This document shows, piece by piece, positions 1 through 11,835 of a stretch of DNA of 64,000 nt (positions are counted from its first letter, which is position 1; the number at the start of each line of letters is the position of its first letter). Origin of the DNA: Liolophura sinensis (Eukaryota > Mollusca > Polyplacophora > Chitonida > Chitonidae); NCBI RefSeq assembly GCF_032854445.1, contig NC_088303.1, positions 19,103,501-19,167,500 on the forward strand. Reading direction: 5' to 3'. Both the position numbers and the translations under genes were made by a program. The notes below the pieces were generated by a model. It ran no database searches, was not told where the DNA came from, and saw only the letters and a list, made by a program, of their open reading frames with translations.

Positions 1-412
1 TTTTTAAGTATGATACAGTAACAAATGTTCCCCATCTAATCGACGGCGTGAAAAGGGATTTTTCAACTTATTTCGAAATTTCGTGCCTTTGAACACGATT
101 CTATAATAGGAATCACTTCTACCGGTTTAAAACCTGAATTAGTCCACAAGAAACTGTATTAAATGAAGACATTTTAGATCAACTTGTTGTAAACGCTGTA
201 CTGAAACAGCACATATTAAACAAATGAAACATCGCCTGTGGGTCAGTCGCTTGGTGAATTCCATACAGCAACTTAAAGATGACATCTTTCCGAGGTACAG
301 TTGATAGAGGAAGCCTTTATTTAAATGCTTCATTAGCCGGAACCCAGCCCTGGTTTGAAGAATTATAAAAAATTAGAATCTTACAGAATAATCTACCCTC
401 TTTTGCGTCCCA
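1..412. other. Left edge, no feature seen
   Basis: AT-rich; short frames only, no motif or repeat recognised. Confidence 0.5.
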
Positions 413-598
413 TTTGTTGGGTGGACATGCCTTCGGTAAGTTGTCTCAGTGAAGACGCACTAGACAAAAGGGCGATGGAAACCCGTCCTGCATCAAGGAG
501 GCACATTTCTTGCACTATAAGGACACCTTCGTCGTCATATGACTGAAAAATTGTTAAGTACGACGTTAAACCCCAAGCACTCACTCACTCACTCACCA
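413..598 (+). mobile_element. SINE family 2, 3' half
   Basis: acatgccttcggtaagttgt through cgtcgtcatatgactgaaaa and gttaagtacgacgttaaacc to cactcactcac. Matches the full copy at 6787-7137. Confidence 0.85.
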
Positions 599-1795
599 GG
601 GAATTGATGTATGAAAGACTATGGCTTTCACGCCACCTCGGTAGTATTTCGGTATCGGGGGGCTAGAACATGTAGCTAACCAGACAAGTGTGTGTGTGTG
701 AAGGAAATCGTCCAGTGCTGATAAGATGTACCATGACAGGCATCTGACACGCACCTGACAAACCTTTATGACTGGCTTTTGATTTTGATTTTTTTTTTTT
801 TTTTTTTGATTTTGGCAAATCGTTTTTTTTTTTTCACCTTTTTTTTTTATCTGATAGTTTACTCTGACCCCTGTAATATTGTGCGGGTCCCAGCTGTTCA
901 AACATATGTCACATTGTCTTAATTCTGAACATTAATTTTGACATTAATATTTCACAAGCGGGAGTGAACATTTCGGAAACTTTTAATTTAGTTTACTCTA
1001 GCAGGATAGACGGTTATGATGGCCGTATGATGAAAGTATCAAATGATACTATCCACAAGACACATGCTGTACCATGTATTCTGTACTACTGGTAGGCGAA
1101 CTTAAGCGTGTTATTTTCAGGAGCGTTAACGTAAACCATTACGAATTAATTTAATTTAATTATTTTTTTAATTTTATTCTTTATTTATTTAACGAGGATT
1201 TCTCACAGCCTAATGGCTACTACGGATTTCAAGCAAATGATCAATCAATCACAATGAAAAACCTATGTGATAAAAAGTTTAATAATGGTATTTCTTGATG
1301 CATTATTCAGCGAGTGTATGGTCACCATTGGCTGACTGGAGTACGGTACCTTTTCCTGCGCAATGCCGACTGGGGTTGAAACTGTTTCCACAGATACGAC
1401 CATGAGATGTTTCGATGACCAAGCCATTCAAAAACTATCAAACCTTTGGACATCATAAATGAGTGAGTCTGATCTTGCCTGTACTCACGTCCCAATAACC
1501 AGCCGCCATTTTATTTTGGACTGGATCGGTACGACTTGTCGGACGATTGGCCAGAGTCCACACATGGTAGTCAGATGTTTGATAGATTCACTTCCGCGGA
1601 TGTGTCCACAACCAAACAGCATGATGACACTGTGAACCTTTTCCTCCGTATGTTTCATCTGCAGTGTTTTTTTTTCAGTAATATCTTTATCAAAAGTTGT
1701 AACTTTGTTAAATTCACTGTATATGCATTTCACTTTTCAATCCATGGAAATAAAAGGCTTTGAACTTGATAAATTCCAACTGTACATGTGTGTAT
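599..1795. other. Intergenic, with poly-T tract
   Basis: T runs at 789-806 and 823-848. No gene or repeat family recognised. Confidence 0.5.
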
Positions 1796-2119
1796 CTATG
1801 CGTCGAAACAGACATTCGTATCCCAGCCGTCAACCAATAATCACAGTCCAGGTCAATAATCGCAAGGCCAATTCCCCCAAAAGAGGTATAACACAAACCA
1901 CCAAAGAAATAAGAAAGTATATAAAGTGCGAAAATACTGCGGAATCAGGCAAATAGAGGAAGTCAACAGTTTTCAGTGATGTTGGAAAGACGCAAGGTAT
2001 GTTCTTGGTGACCGAGTGAAATCAGTATTCAAATCGTGTACCATGCTGGAATATCAGTTATCGATAACAAAACATATATCTCAGTTGCGCTTTGATTGCA
2101 ACTGTTCATATATCCAACG
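1796..2119 (-). mobile_element. Short interspersed element D, copy 1
   Basis: On the - strand it starts cgttggatatatgaacagtt and ends gtttcgacgcatag, the same ends as the copy at 34632-34901. It contains ccttgcgattattgacctgg. Confidence 0.75.
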
Positions 2120-2350
2120 GCCCTATAGACTTAAGTGATATCACAGATTAATGAATACCTAATAATGACCTGTACCTAATAATGAATTCGTTACATTTTT
2201 GTTACCAAGGCCAAAAAGCCCACATGGCTGTAATAAAAGTAAGAAATTTAAGAATAAAAAAAGAAGTTTGTTTTTAGACTATTTTCGATTAAAGTGAACG
2301 ACTGTGCCTGACTAATGGTTATGTCTACTGAAAGACTACCATTCTATGAG

Positions 2351-2504
2351 GGGCCAAATTAACATTTAATCGAAAATTATCGATATCGATAAATGAATTA
2401 TCGATATCGATAAATAAATTATAGATATCGCTAATTTATTTATCGATATCGATAAATGAATTAGCGATGTCGACAATTCTCGATTAAATGTTGATTTGCC
2501 CCCC
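2351..2504. repeat. Palindromic fold-back with ATCGATATCGAT tandem core
   Basis: ggggccaaattaacatttaa and tcga at the left pair with tcgattaaatgttgattt and a C run at the right. Between them three copies of atcgatatcgataaa and diverged forms alternate with aatta, each itself palindromic. The whole ~150 bases could fold into a hairpin. No frame. Confidence 0.85.
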
Positions 2505-2618
2505 CCCCCCCCCCCATACCATTCAAGATAGCATAAACCGGCACTGAATATTTTGTAGATTTTTTTCAACCGAGTAAAAGTTTAGTGAAATTCGTCTTGA
2601 CTCAGCTAACTAGTTCAA

Positions 2619-2975
2619 ATGACAGGTGTTTCGGATGTGGATGATGTTTTGCGTGTCCTAAACAACACAATAACTCGAGCTGAAAGAACACTACAACAAA
2701 ATATTGGTGATTTGGATAACTTAAACAATAGATTGTCCCAGGATTTGGAAAACTTGACACGAATAAACTCAGCGTTATCAACAGACACTGTGAATTCAAT
2801 GAACAGGGCACTCCGCCATCTTCAAGGCGAGGTACAGGCCCGAATGCATTTACGATCTGCACCATTATCATCAAATGTAGGCATTACAGAAACGGTCGGC
2901 GTGCACACAGACTTACCTACACGGCATAGAAGTAATACTAGCAAAACTAAGCCAGTCAGCACCATTTTTCACTGA
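2619..2975 (+). CDS. Single-exon 118-residue coiled-coil protein, unrecognised
   Basis: Opens MTGVSDVDDVLRVLNNTITR. Residues ~5-80 form a helix with heptad-like leucines and asparagines (DLDNLNNRLSQDLENLTRIN, then MNRALRHLQGEVQARM), followed by a disordered Ser/Thr-rich tail. The ATG has an A at -3. The layout recalls the helical N-terminus of integrase-core proteins of eukaryotic transposons, but no integrase follows, so this is weak inference. It could be a gene fragment or a transposon remnant. Confidence 0.45.
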   Translation: MTGVSDVDDVLRVLNNTITRAERTLQQNIGDLDNLNNRLSQDLENLTRINSALSTDTVNSMNRALRHLQGEVQARMHLRSAPLSSNVGITETVGVHTDLPTRHRSNTSKTKPVSTIFH

Positions 2976-4252
2976 AATTTGTTATTTAGAAACTGCTCCC
3001 CAAACGGTAAAATGAACTACAGAAAATGTATTTGTATAATTTGACTAAGTAGGCCTAGGGTCTACTGAGGAGATGAATGCGGGTTGGGCCGAGACGGTAT
3101 GCTACTGTCTGACATAATTTGTGATGCTGTCGTTGAATATTACACGCCTTTTTAACCAACTAATTTTACGTCTTCTGTGGTCCATAAATGATACAGACCT
3201 GTCCACAACAGTGTGTTAAATGACCACTCAGAAATATGTAAGTAAATCGTGGTAAACGATCTCAAAATGATGTCTTATGCAGTAGTTCTGTGTTATCATA
3301 TGTCACTCGATGGAGTCAATGGATAATGGCTGAGTCACGTCAAGGCCGCTCAGTCTGACAGCAATTGTTTGATTGGATATAATTCTCAAGATGTCTGCCT
3401 CGAATAACACCAGCCATTTGCGCAGTATTGTCATTCTGTTCTATATGTTATTCGGCTCTAGAATCCAGTTTTTGATTGAAATATGTTTTAGCCAGGTAGT
3501 GTCTTGTCCTTCAAAACACGCAGTAACCCCATCCGTCTTCCACAACTTTGGATTGAATCCTTATGTCGTTTGGCCATGTTGTGAACAACCTAACCCCAGT
3601 CCGAGTGTTTTGGCACGACTCCCTAACGCAGACTGTACGTGAAACATGCATGTCCGGAAGTAGCTACAGCTGTATGTAGAGATGGTACTAGAGCTAACAG
3701 TTAGTTGCCCACTGAAGCGTAAACGTGTTTATTGGTTTTGTCAATCGTATGCGCAATGCTGTTAACACATCCCGTTGCCCACCAGCTCTGTCCAATTAGT
3801 AAGAATCAAGACAAGAGAGAAGTGATTATGGGATAGAGTGTGTAGAATAATCTGTCTAAATGTACGTGATATAAGGTATACAATTTTGGCTCGAATTACT
3901 GTAGGTGGGAAAGGTTCCGCAGATTCTCATTAGAGATTAAGAAAGCGATGGGTACATTACAAGATATTAAACATTCATCATGTCAACTACAACACCTAAA
4001 AGTGACAATTTAACGAAAGACAATGTTAAATTTCAAAATTTCTAAACATTTTGTAATGCATTAAAATTTTAACACTTTAGAAAATGTTATCCTAACATTA
4101 TAAAATAAATTCAACAATTTAACACAATTAGAAGGTATATGTATCATTTTAATTTTAGTCAGTAAAATCAGTAAGTAAACGGAAGAAATCGAATTTGGTT
4201 CATTTTCTTACCTGCCCAGTTTCTTTGTAATACATATATTTTTTCTGCACAG
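2976..4252. other. Intergenic
   Basis: The frame at 3391-3642 (MSASNNTSHLRSIVILFYML...) begins with a hydrophobic stretch but has no recognised domain. Nothing else seen. Confidence 0.4.
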
Positions 4253-4437
4253 AGATTGAGGCTAACGCAGAGCTGGTGGATCTATTCATGCTCTTGCATA
4301 ACCAGCCAGGTGATCAGGGACGAATTAGCTATAGAGAAAAGAACAAATGGGGATCTGGAAACCAGTGCTTTACTGGCTTTATTCAATGTAGAGTTAACAT
4401 CCAGGATGAGATAACCTCTTATTACCACTGGCATTAA
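4253..4437 (+). CDS. Possible orphan terminal exon
   Basis: A T-rich acceptor (atattttttctgcacag) precedes 60 open codons, IEANAELVDLFMLLHNQPGD then QGRISYREKNKWGSGNQC, ending TAA. It reads like protein, but no partner exon or family was found. Confidence 0.3.
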
Positions 4438-4999
4438 AGTACACGAGGTTTCAAATGTTTGAAACCATGCTATTCAATGTTACCCTTAGTAATACTTACA
4501 CGTCTGAGAAAGACAGTATCGCCTTGAGTGTGACACTGACTAGCATTGATTAACACATCTGAAACCTCGACCAGAAACTTGAACTATGTGAGGTTTTTTT
4601 TGTTGTTTCTATGTTGTTGGTTTTTCTTTTTGATAGGTTAACAAAAAAACACACACACAATAGTTGTAATGTTTTCATGAGGGCACCCAATTGCGTTCTG
4701 CCAAGAAGTAATAAGTAAACGAATAAGACTAGGATTGACGTGCGTGAATTAACAGAAGAAAGGATTTCATGTAATTCTAAACTCTCTACCATCACAGATG
4801 CTCAATACCGATAAATATGGCGACACCTTCCTGTGCAATGGTGTTTTGGACATTAAAAGTAAGTCTTCCCAGAATATACGTGTACCCGTATCTTGACAAA
4901 ATCGGGCATCAGCTCAAAATAAATGATATAGCATGTCTGTAAGCTGCAGAGTCTGAGAGGGTTCAGTGAAGCCAATATCTCATTTTGACAGCGCTTGGT

Positions 5000-5201
5000 T
5001 CAGAGTTGTACAGAACTCTGGGAATCGATAGACTTATATCTATGGATGTGCCAAAAGGCCAGACCGCCAAAACCGATTAAAACGAGATCTCCGGGAATAT
5101 AGAGGCGGTCTTGTAACCACAGCTGGTCCATCTGCTTACAGAGGAGCTCCAGTCGGGTATGCAAAGGGCCTGCTGTGTAGCTCAGATTTCTCACCCATTC
5201 T
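5000..5201 (-). CDS. Possible orphan terminal exon
   Basis: After ttgtgtatatttag the - strand frame reads EWVRNLSYTAGPLHTRLELL then CKQMDQLWLQDRLYIPGDLV and LIGFGGLAFWHIHRYK to a TGA. One possible membrane segment. No family recognised and no upstream exon found. Confidence 0.3.
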
Positions 5202-6267
5202 CTAAATATACACAATATTAGATTAAATGATAAGACAAGCCTGATCCATCGACTCTTCTGCTTATCTCCTACAGTTATATACATCTGATTAGCGCACTGA
5301 GAAAATTAGTTTTTCCTAGTATATAAATATTGAGCTAATCCCAGTGATGTTTCCTTTCTGATATGGTTACACTACTTCTGTGGGTAAAAACAGCTCAATT
5401 GTATTTTTATGGACAGTATTTTAAAATAAGTTTAAAAAAGGGAAACTTCATTTGTTTGGTTTGAGCATTCACCTCTTAGGCCATATCCGGGGGTTTACCC
5501 TGGATCTTTCCGGGCTGCATTAGTTTCGCACATGTACACTGCCGTTTCCCCCACGTATATAAATTGTTACATCAGAACTGAGAACAATCCCAGCAGCCTT
5601 GTATTACATCAGCAAGGTAAGTTATACACTCGTGGATTTCTGATGGTAAGGGAAATCCTTGACAATTGTGCTGGTAAATTCCTGACTCCGGAGAACTAGA
5701 TCCAAAGATTCAACTTGTTTAATTTTCAGCAACAAAAAAAAAATACTCAAAACAAAATTATCAGTGAACAGATTTGGATCTTATGAAATTGTCGCCTACG
5801 TCAACCAATCAGCGTTCATAGAAATGTCATGTGAGTAAAGACAAAATGGCCGATTCTGAGCCTAGCTAACACTAAAACATAAGTTATAGATACATCTATC
5901 TATGGTTCTTAAGCTATACTTCGCTTTGTATAGAACGCGCACAGGTCGACCATTGTTCGAGACTGAGATTGGCACCAGCCGAGTATAGCGTATAGAATAA
6001 AAACATTAACTGCATGTAGCTATTCAATGGACATGGTAAAATGGCGGACAGCTAGGGCGTTCTAGCGACGTAAACAGCATAATTATATCGCCTGTATAGG
6101 AGAAGTGTATTCTACCGTGTCGTTTAAGGCGGCAAAATCTTCACAAACAGCAAACAAAAGCGAAGAAAGAGTCCGACACGCAAGTTGTTGTGTAGAGTGC
6201 ATCATGATCGTTTCACTGCCAGTTTATCTGGTCTTTCCTAAGTAAACAGGGTAATGACTATTGATAA
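5202..6267. other. Intergenic; possible promoter and first exon near 5560
   Basis: GTATATAAAT at 5556-5565 lies ~50 bases before AGCAAG|GTAAGT (5617), a layout like a TATA promoter with a short non-coding exon. Which gene it would serve is unknown. Confidence 0.25.
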
Positions 6268-6460
6268 GTATGTATGTATGAATGCTTGGGGTTTAACGTC
6301 GTACGTTACAATTTTTCAGTCATATGACGACGAGGAGGCATTAGTTGTGCGTGCATACATTGTGTCTTCATGTGGCAGGGAGAGTCCCTGCCGATAAAGA
6401 GCTGATCCACTGTAGTATTATGTGGAAGACACCAGACAAGACACACCACAACCAATCACA
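6268..6460 (-). mobile_element. SINE family 2 variant, partial
   Basis: aatgcttggggtttaacgtc through tttttcagtcatatgacgac, then a body with gcagggagagtccctgccga and agacaccagac, shared with the copy at 10228-10525. Confidence 0.75.
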
Positions 6461-6786
6461 TTATACGGACATGCAAAAGAATTGTTCATATGTTCGATAC
6501 TTTTACATATGTAAAGTAAACGTTTTGTTGTATATAGGTCAAATTCTTTTATACTTTCTTTTTTATTAAAGACAAAGAAAACACTAACGTGAAGTATATG
6601 TTAGATGATATTCTCCATAAAAATACTTTATTTTATTTTTTTTTAGAATTTTTTTAATCTAGTAAAATGAGTTTGATGCTTTGGATTCTATGGTGGCCTT
6701 GTCTGACCACACTGGGATCAGTGATGTCACATCAGGTTTTGTCACTTATCATTCACAGAGTCCTAGATTAGATCATTCAAAAAGCA

Positions 6787-7137
6787 CAACCGTCTCCGAT
6801 AGCACAGTTGGTAGAGCGGTAGATCCAGGGTCAATCCAGGATCGAGTCACACCTAAGACCTTAAAAGATGTTGAAACTTCCTCGCTTGGGGTTCAGCGTG
6901 AAGGGGATAGTGCATTGATTGGCTGACCGGTATCAGTATAATGGCTCGGGCGGGGCGGGTTGACTTGCCTTCGATAAGGCGTCTCAGTGAAGCAGCACTA
7001 GATAAAAGAGCGGTGGAAATCCGTCCTGCAACAAGGAGGCACATTACATACACTCTAAGGATTCCCTCATCGTCATATGACTGAAAAATTGTTAAGTACG
7101 ACGTTAAACCCCAAGCACTCACTCAATCACTCACTCA
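6787..7137 (+). mobile_element. SINE family 2, full-length
   Basis: The tRNA-like head (gatagcacagttggtagagc, then ccaggatcgagtcacacc) is followed by a body ending gttaagtacgacgttaaacc and (cactcact)n. Best reference copy of the family here. Confidence 0.9.
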
Positions 7138-8218
7138 ATCAAAATGCATAAACACATAGATTTATGAATGCATCCCCTGAATGGACCTAGAAATAAATTA
7201 TTTAAACCAAAAAATATGCATGTGACGTCACTGATACTTTCTGGGTCACTACAGACCACCTGAGACTATGATGCTTTAAAATATTTTTAGTACCATAAAA
7301 CAAATTCTAACAAAATAAATCGAACTATTATCCTACTAGACAGTGTCCAAGTAAGTTCTTATCTGCTCCGGATATGGGGATGCTATGCCGAGAATCCCAA
7401 GTGGTGAGAAACGGTGTGCGCTAATGTGGTCAGGCTGTCATTTCGCACAGAGCCGGAGTGTAAGCCATGCATCAAACACTTTAAACCACATACGGAATTC
7501 TACAGGGTATGCTTTATTACAGCATGGCACCTCTATATAGAGTGGTGCCCACGGCGCATGCCTAACCTGTCCCTATAATCTAACTCTAGACGGCTTTTGC
7601 ATTAACATCAAAGTTATGAGAGCAAGGCACTTAAGCCTCACAACAGCCCCTCAGCATGGTATCTATATGTACCTTAGTCTTATTTTATTTATTTGACATG
7701 AATGTGTCGTTGATACCAACACTGCTGTAAAAGGTTACCCTTATAAATACGGAGCACGGAGGGTCTTTTTTTATTACAACGTCTACCCTGTAAGTATATT
7801 GCTTTATTATGTGAATTTTACCACTGTGTCATTATAGTTAATGCAAGCTCAACAGCTGCTTTTGACATTTTCATCATATAGATTTTTCGTTCAGTGCGTG
7901 ACATTTTCACGCTTTTTTATGCACCACTCCCTTAAATATAAATACTCCACTGCACTAAACCAATTGTCCTAAGTTGTATGTTCATGTATAGGTTCATATA
8001 CATTGCAGGCATCTGTTACAGTTAAGTGAACATGCGACCCATAGTACAATGTGTCCTAAAATAGCTTAGGATATACATTTCAATTAACGAATCTTTTAAA
8101 GGAATAGAAAACATTAAAATGAAGTACATGTATATATCAGATGAAAGACCATCATACACTGTCCAGGAAAAGAGTTAAATAGTTTTTTTTAGAATGTTTT
8201 GAACCAGGTAAGGTGATT
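7138..8218. other. Intergenic
   Basis: No gene or repeat family recognised. Confidence 0.5.
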
Positions 8219-8540
8219 GTCCATTTATCTCTCTGGCCAGACTGTCTGGTCCACATTTACATCTCTGATCAGACTCTGTGGTTCACATTTGTATCTCTGA
8301 CCAGATTGTGAGGTCCACATTTATATCTCTGGCCAGGCTGTATTATCCACATTTACGTCTCTGGCCAGATTGTGAGGTTCACATTTTTATATCTGACCTG
8401 ACTGTGTGGTCCACGTTTATATCTCTGGCCAGACGATATTATCCACATATTTATATCTGGCCAGGCTGTGTTGTTCATATTTATATCAGGCCAGACCGTG
8501 GTGTTCACATTTGTACCCATGACCAGGTGCCATGTCTACA
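8219..8540. repeat. Minisatellite, ~33-base unit
   Basis: About ten units of the form tatctctggccagactgtgt plus ggtccacattta. Diverged units continue to about 8840. The 118-codon frame across it is a by-product. Confidence 0.85.
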
Positions 8541-8893
8541 TGTGTTATGTCTCTCTTGCAGTGTTATTTTACTGTTACCGTATACAGTATTTATATTGAT
8601 TACCAGACCAATCACATTGTCCACATGTTATTAATTGATGTGAACATTTCTACCTCTGACCAGATTGGTCGTGTCTTCGTGTGTTGTATTACTGTAACAG
8701 GATTTTTATCTTCCCTGACCATTTGATGTTCACAAATGGCATTTCACTGCTGCAGTACTTGCATCTATGAACACATGATGTTGTCCGTACGTTTTATGTC
8801 AGTGGTGTAGTATTTCAGTCTCTGACCAGACAAGATTACAGTATTTTTATTATTACAGTATTTTTATTATTACAGTATTTTATATAGATGACA

Positions 8894-9086
8894 GGGGCCT
8901 CCATGGTCTGATAGTTAGCGTGTCAGTTCGGCTCAATTACTCAGGAGCCTCTCATCAATGCGGTCACTGTGAGTTCAAGTCCAGCTCAAGCTGGTCGAAA
9001 TTGGGAAGGTTTTCAAACAACCTGCGGATAACAGCGGGTTTCCCCCGAGCTCTGCCTGGTTTTCTTGAGTATGGCAGAACCAGAGG
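8894..9086 (+). mobile_element. SINE family 1, internally deleted
   Basis: ggggcctccatggtctgata through gagttcaagtccagctcaag to ctctgcctggttttcttgag; the part between core and 3' end is lost. Confidence 0.8.
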
Positions 9087-10227
9087 ATATTGTCCATATG
9101 TTTTAGTTCCCATGTAGCGTATATATATATATCGATGATCAGATGATCTTGTCCACCAGGCCAATGCCAGGTGATGGGTTACAGCATCACTGTCATCACC
9201 CGGGAATTAAGTCAGCTCCAAATGACTTAGACGTAAGTGTGAGACCAGAGCTAATTGATGGATTACCAACGTCAATCTGTCTTTACACATTTCATTTACA
9301 CAACTTGATATAGCGACCTATACTCAAATCTGAAGCAGGGGTTGTTTCCGTGCACACTGTAAATCGATAAAACACATTCGCAGTAAATAAAATCAAAGAT
9401 CCCATTTGTAAAATGTCAATAAAAAACGTTTATTACCTCCTGGGACGAAGTTAATGTTGACACCTATAAAATTAGATAACAAGTCGCCCACGTTATCTTT
9501 AACAGGGAAGTCACGTTGATTCTACGCACACGACGAGACCAACTGATCAATAATTCTTTTCATGATAAATCAATTTTATTTCAATAACTGCCAGTTAGTA
9601 TTATCACGTACAAGATGGGTCGTGACGAGATGGTTAAGATGCATGTCTTTAAAGTGCTTGGATACACACGGTGTTAGTTCAGTCTCGTAACGTTTGTGTC
9701 AAAAGCCGTTCGTTAGAATGAGTTTGTAGTCATGCATATCGTGACAAGAACACGTCTAAGCCCGGAGAGTTTTCGTTGGATCCCTTACCTTTCTACAAGA
9801 TGACTTTCATCTATACTTTTCAATTGGGGAATGTTTGTCAGTTATATGTCGAAAGGATAGTGGTTTACTTCTCTCACAAAAGTTTACATAGTCGTAGAAG
9901 TGAAATATTATTGTGAATTGCATAATTAAGAAACTGCCAAACACAAAAATAAAATTACAAATTGTTGCCGAGTGAGATGAAGTTATCAGTAGCATGGACA
10001 TTTCGGACTCCACTTTAATTTGTCATCTGCGTATCCACTAGAATGTTTCAGTTTGTGTAATCAGTGACTTAACAGGTATAATTACGTAGGTTTTGTAGTT
10101 GTGCGGATAAACATTTGATACCTTTAGTTTGAATTCCTTGTTTGTTCTGAATGTCCCGTGTAGGAAATTAAGTTTCCTTGACTTCAGGAACTTTAAAATC
10201 ATGCCTGTAATCTTTCACATATGTGTG
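9087..10227. other. Intergenic
   Basis: Short (TA)n at about 9120. No gene seen. Confidence 0.5.
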
Positions 10228-10525
10228 TGAATGCTTGAGGGTTTTACGTCGTACTTAACAATTTTTCAGTCATATGACGACGAGGAGTCATTATGTGGGT
10301 GTACATATGCTGCAGGGCGAGTCCAATGCCGCCAAAATGCTGCCGCCACTAAAGTATCTTGCCACAGACACCAGACGCATTATATTGACACTGGGCCAAT
10401 CTGCCAACCATGTCAGTGCTGATCACCAAGCAAAGCAGAAACAAGTATCATTTTTAAAGACTTTGGTAAAGCCCGACCACGGTTTGATCTAAGGTCTCCC
10501 GGATTAAAGAAGGTCGCTCTATGTA
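10228..10525 (-). mobile_element. SINE family 2 variant, near full-length
   Basis: aatgcttgagggttttacgt through ttttcagtcatatgacgacg, a body with cagacaccagacgc, and a tRNA-like head near gttaaagcccg/gtctcccggattaaag. Confidence 0.75.
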
Positions 10526-11757
10526 AGCTTCCATACACTGGTGTGTACATTACTGTTATTCTCGAGGCATAAACCTGCACCTTTGAAGTTGTACTAATCC
10601 GATGTCAGAGTTAAGCTTATCTCGGCTATATTACTTATGTGTGTTTGGGTTTTAACCTGACTTTCTGACCACACCTTTGATGTCCACTGCACTGGAATAA
10701 CAGGCGAAAACAAGAAACGGGATATCCTACCACTTCATAATATACTGAGACTAGATCCAGTAATACTTCGTCTCACTCCTCTTTTGCTGAGGGACAAAAT
10801 GCCAAACTTGCCAGTCTTGGGAACTGAGGTTAGTTCTTCCGCTTACGAGCCGTTCGCCTCTATAACCATTCGGCCGTCGCTGAGAAGTCATTTACTCAAG
10901 ATGCGTGATGCCCTGACATTACTGGAAAAGGAACCATGACGAGCTGTCAGTTTTTTCGTCCCTCACTGGTGGAAACATTCTGCCTACAGAGATTAATACC
11001 AGAATCGACCCGATTTCATCCACATGTCCTTCATTCCACTATTCCTTTGAAGTTTGTATCCAGCTGTGAAGTAATTACGACAGTTCACTCTGAATTGCAC
11101 AATTTGGGAATTACTTTAATTAATAAGTCGATTTCTAACTGTGAAGTAATTACGGCAGTTTCTTTCTCAATCACACAATGAACTGCCCCAGCCGGTCCAT
11201 GATATTTAGCCACCTTTCACTTCCATTTTGCCTGGCTTTATGGAAAACAATCCTTCGCGACGGTTAAACATATAGTCTAGCGATCACTTGTATTTCGATG
11301 ATGAATGCTTCGATGTGATTGCATTTACGTCAGCTACACGCTCCAATCTCTCGTAAGGGATTTTCTAAACTGTCTTAAACCAGACAAATGCCGAGCGGTC
11401 CGGCCCACAAATCTGTTAGCCATGTCCCTCCTGCCAGCATTATTGTGACAGTTTTACTTTCTTTCAAATTTCATTAAAAACAATTGTGGCACCACAGGAA
11501 GTCGAACATTTGTAACAAATGTGTGGGGCATCTTGTTGAGGTATTTGCAACAGCTTTTGATTGGTCAAATGTGTGTTCAGATAAGTGTATCACTCCAGGC
11601 TGTAACCAGTGATTCCCACGAAAACGTATGGTCACTAGAGTTATTTCCCTTATGTCAACACGATCACAGAATGGTGGTTGGGAACTTCGATGTGTTGGTA
11701 CAAAGCTCTTGTCACTCCGAGGCCAATCAATAAAAGTTGAGTTTCAACATCAGAAAA
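10526..11757. other. Intergenic, with a short local repeat
   Basis: The phrase ctgtgaagtaattacg(a/g)cagtt occurs twice, about 75 bases apart (11063 and 11139). No gene seen. Confidence 0.5.
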
Positions 11758-11835
11758 TTTGTTTATTTATTTATTTATATGACTGGTGTTTTAAGCCGTA
11801 CTCAAGAATATTTCACTCATACGACGGCGAAAACT
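11758..11835 (-). mobile_element. SINE family 1, 3' end
   Basis: (TTTA)n, actggtgttttaagccgtac, caagaatatttcactcatac. Confidence 0.8.

Noticed and set aside
8278-8634. 118-codon frame with a periodic pattern
   Set aside because: It follows the ~33-base minisatellite unit and has no start context or domain.
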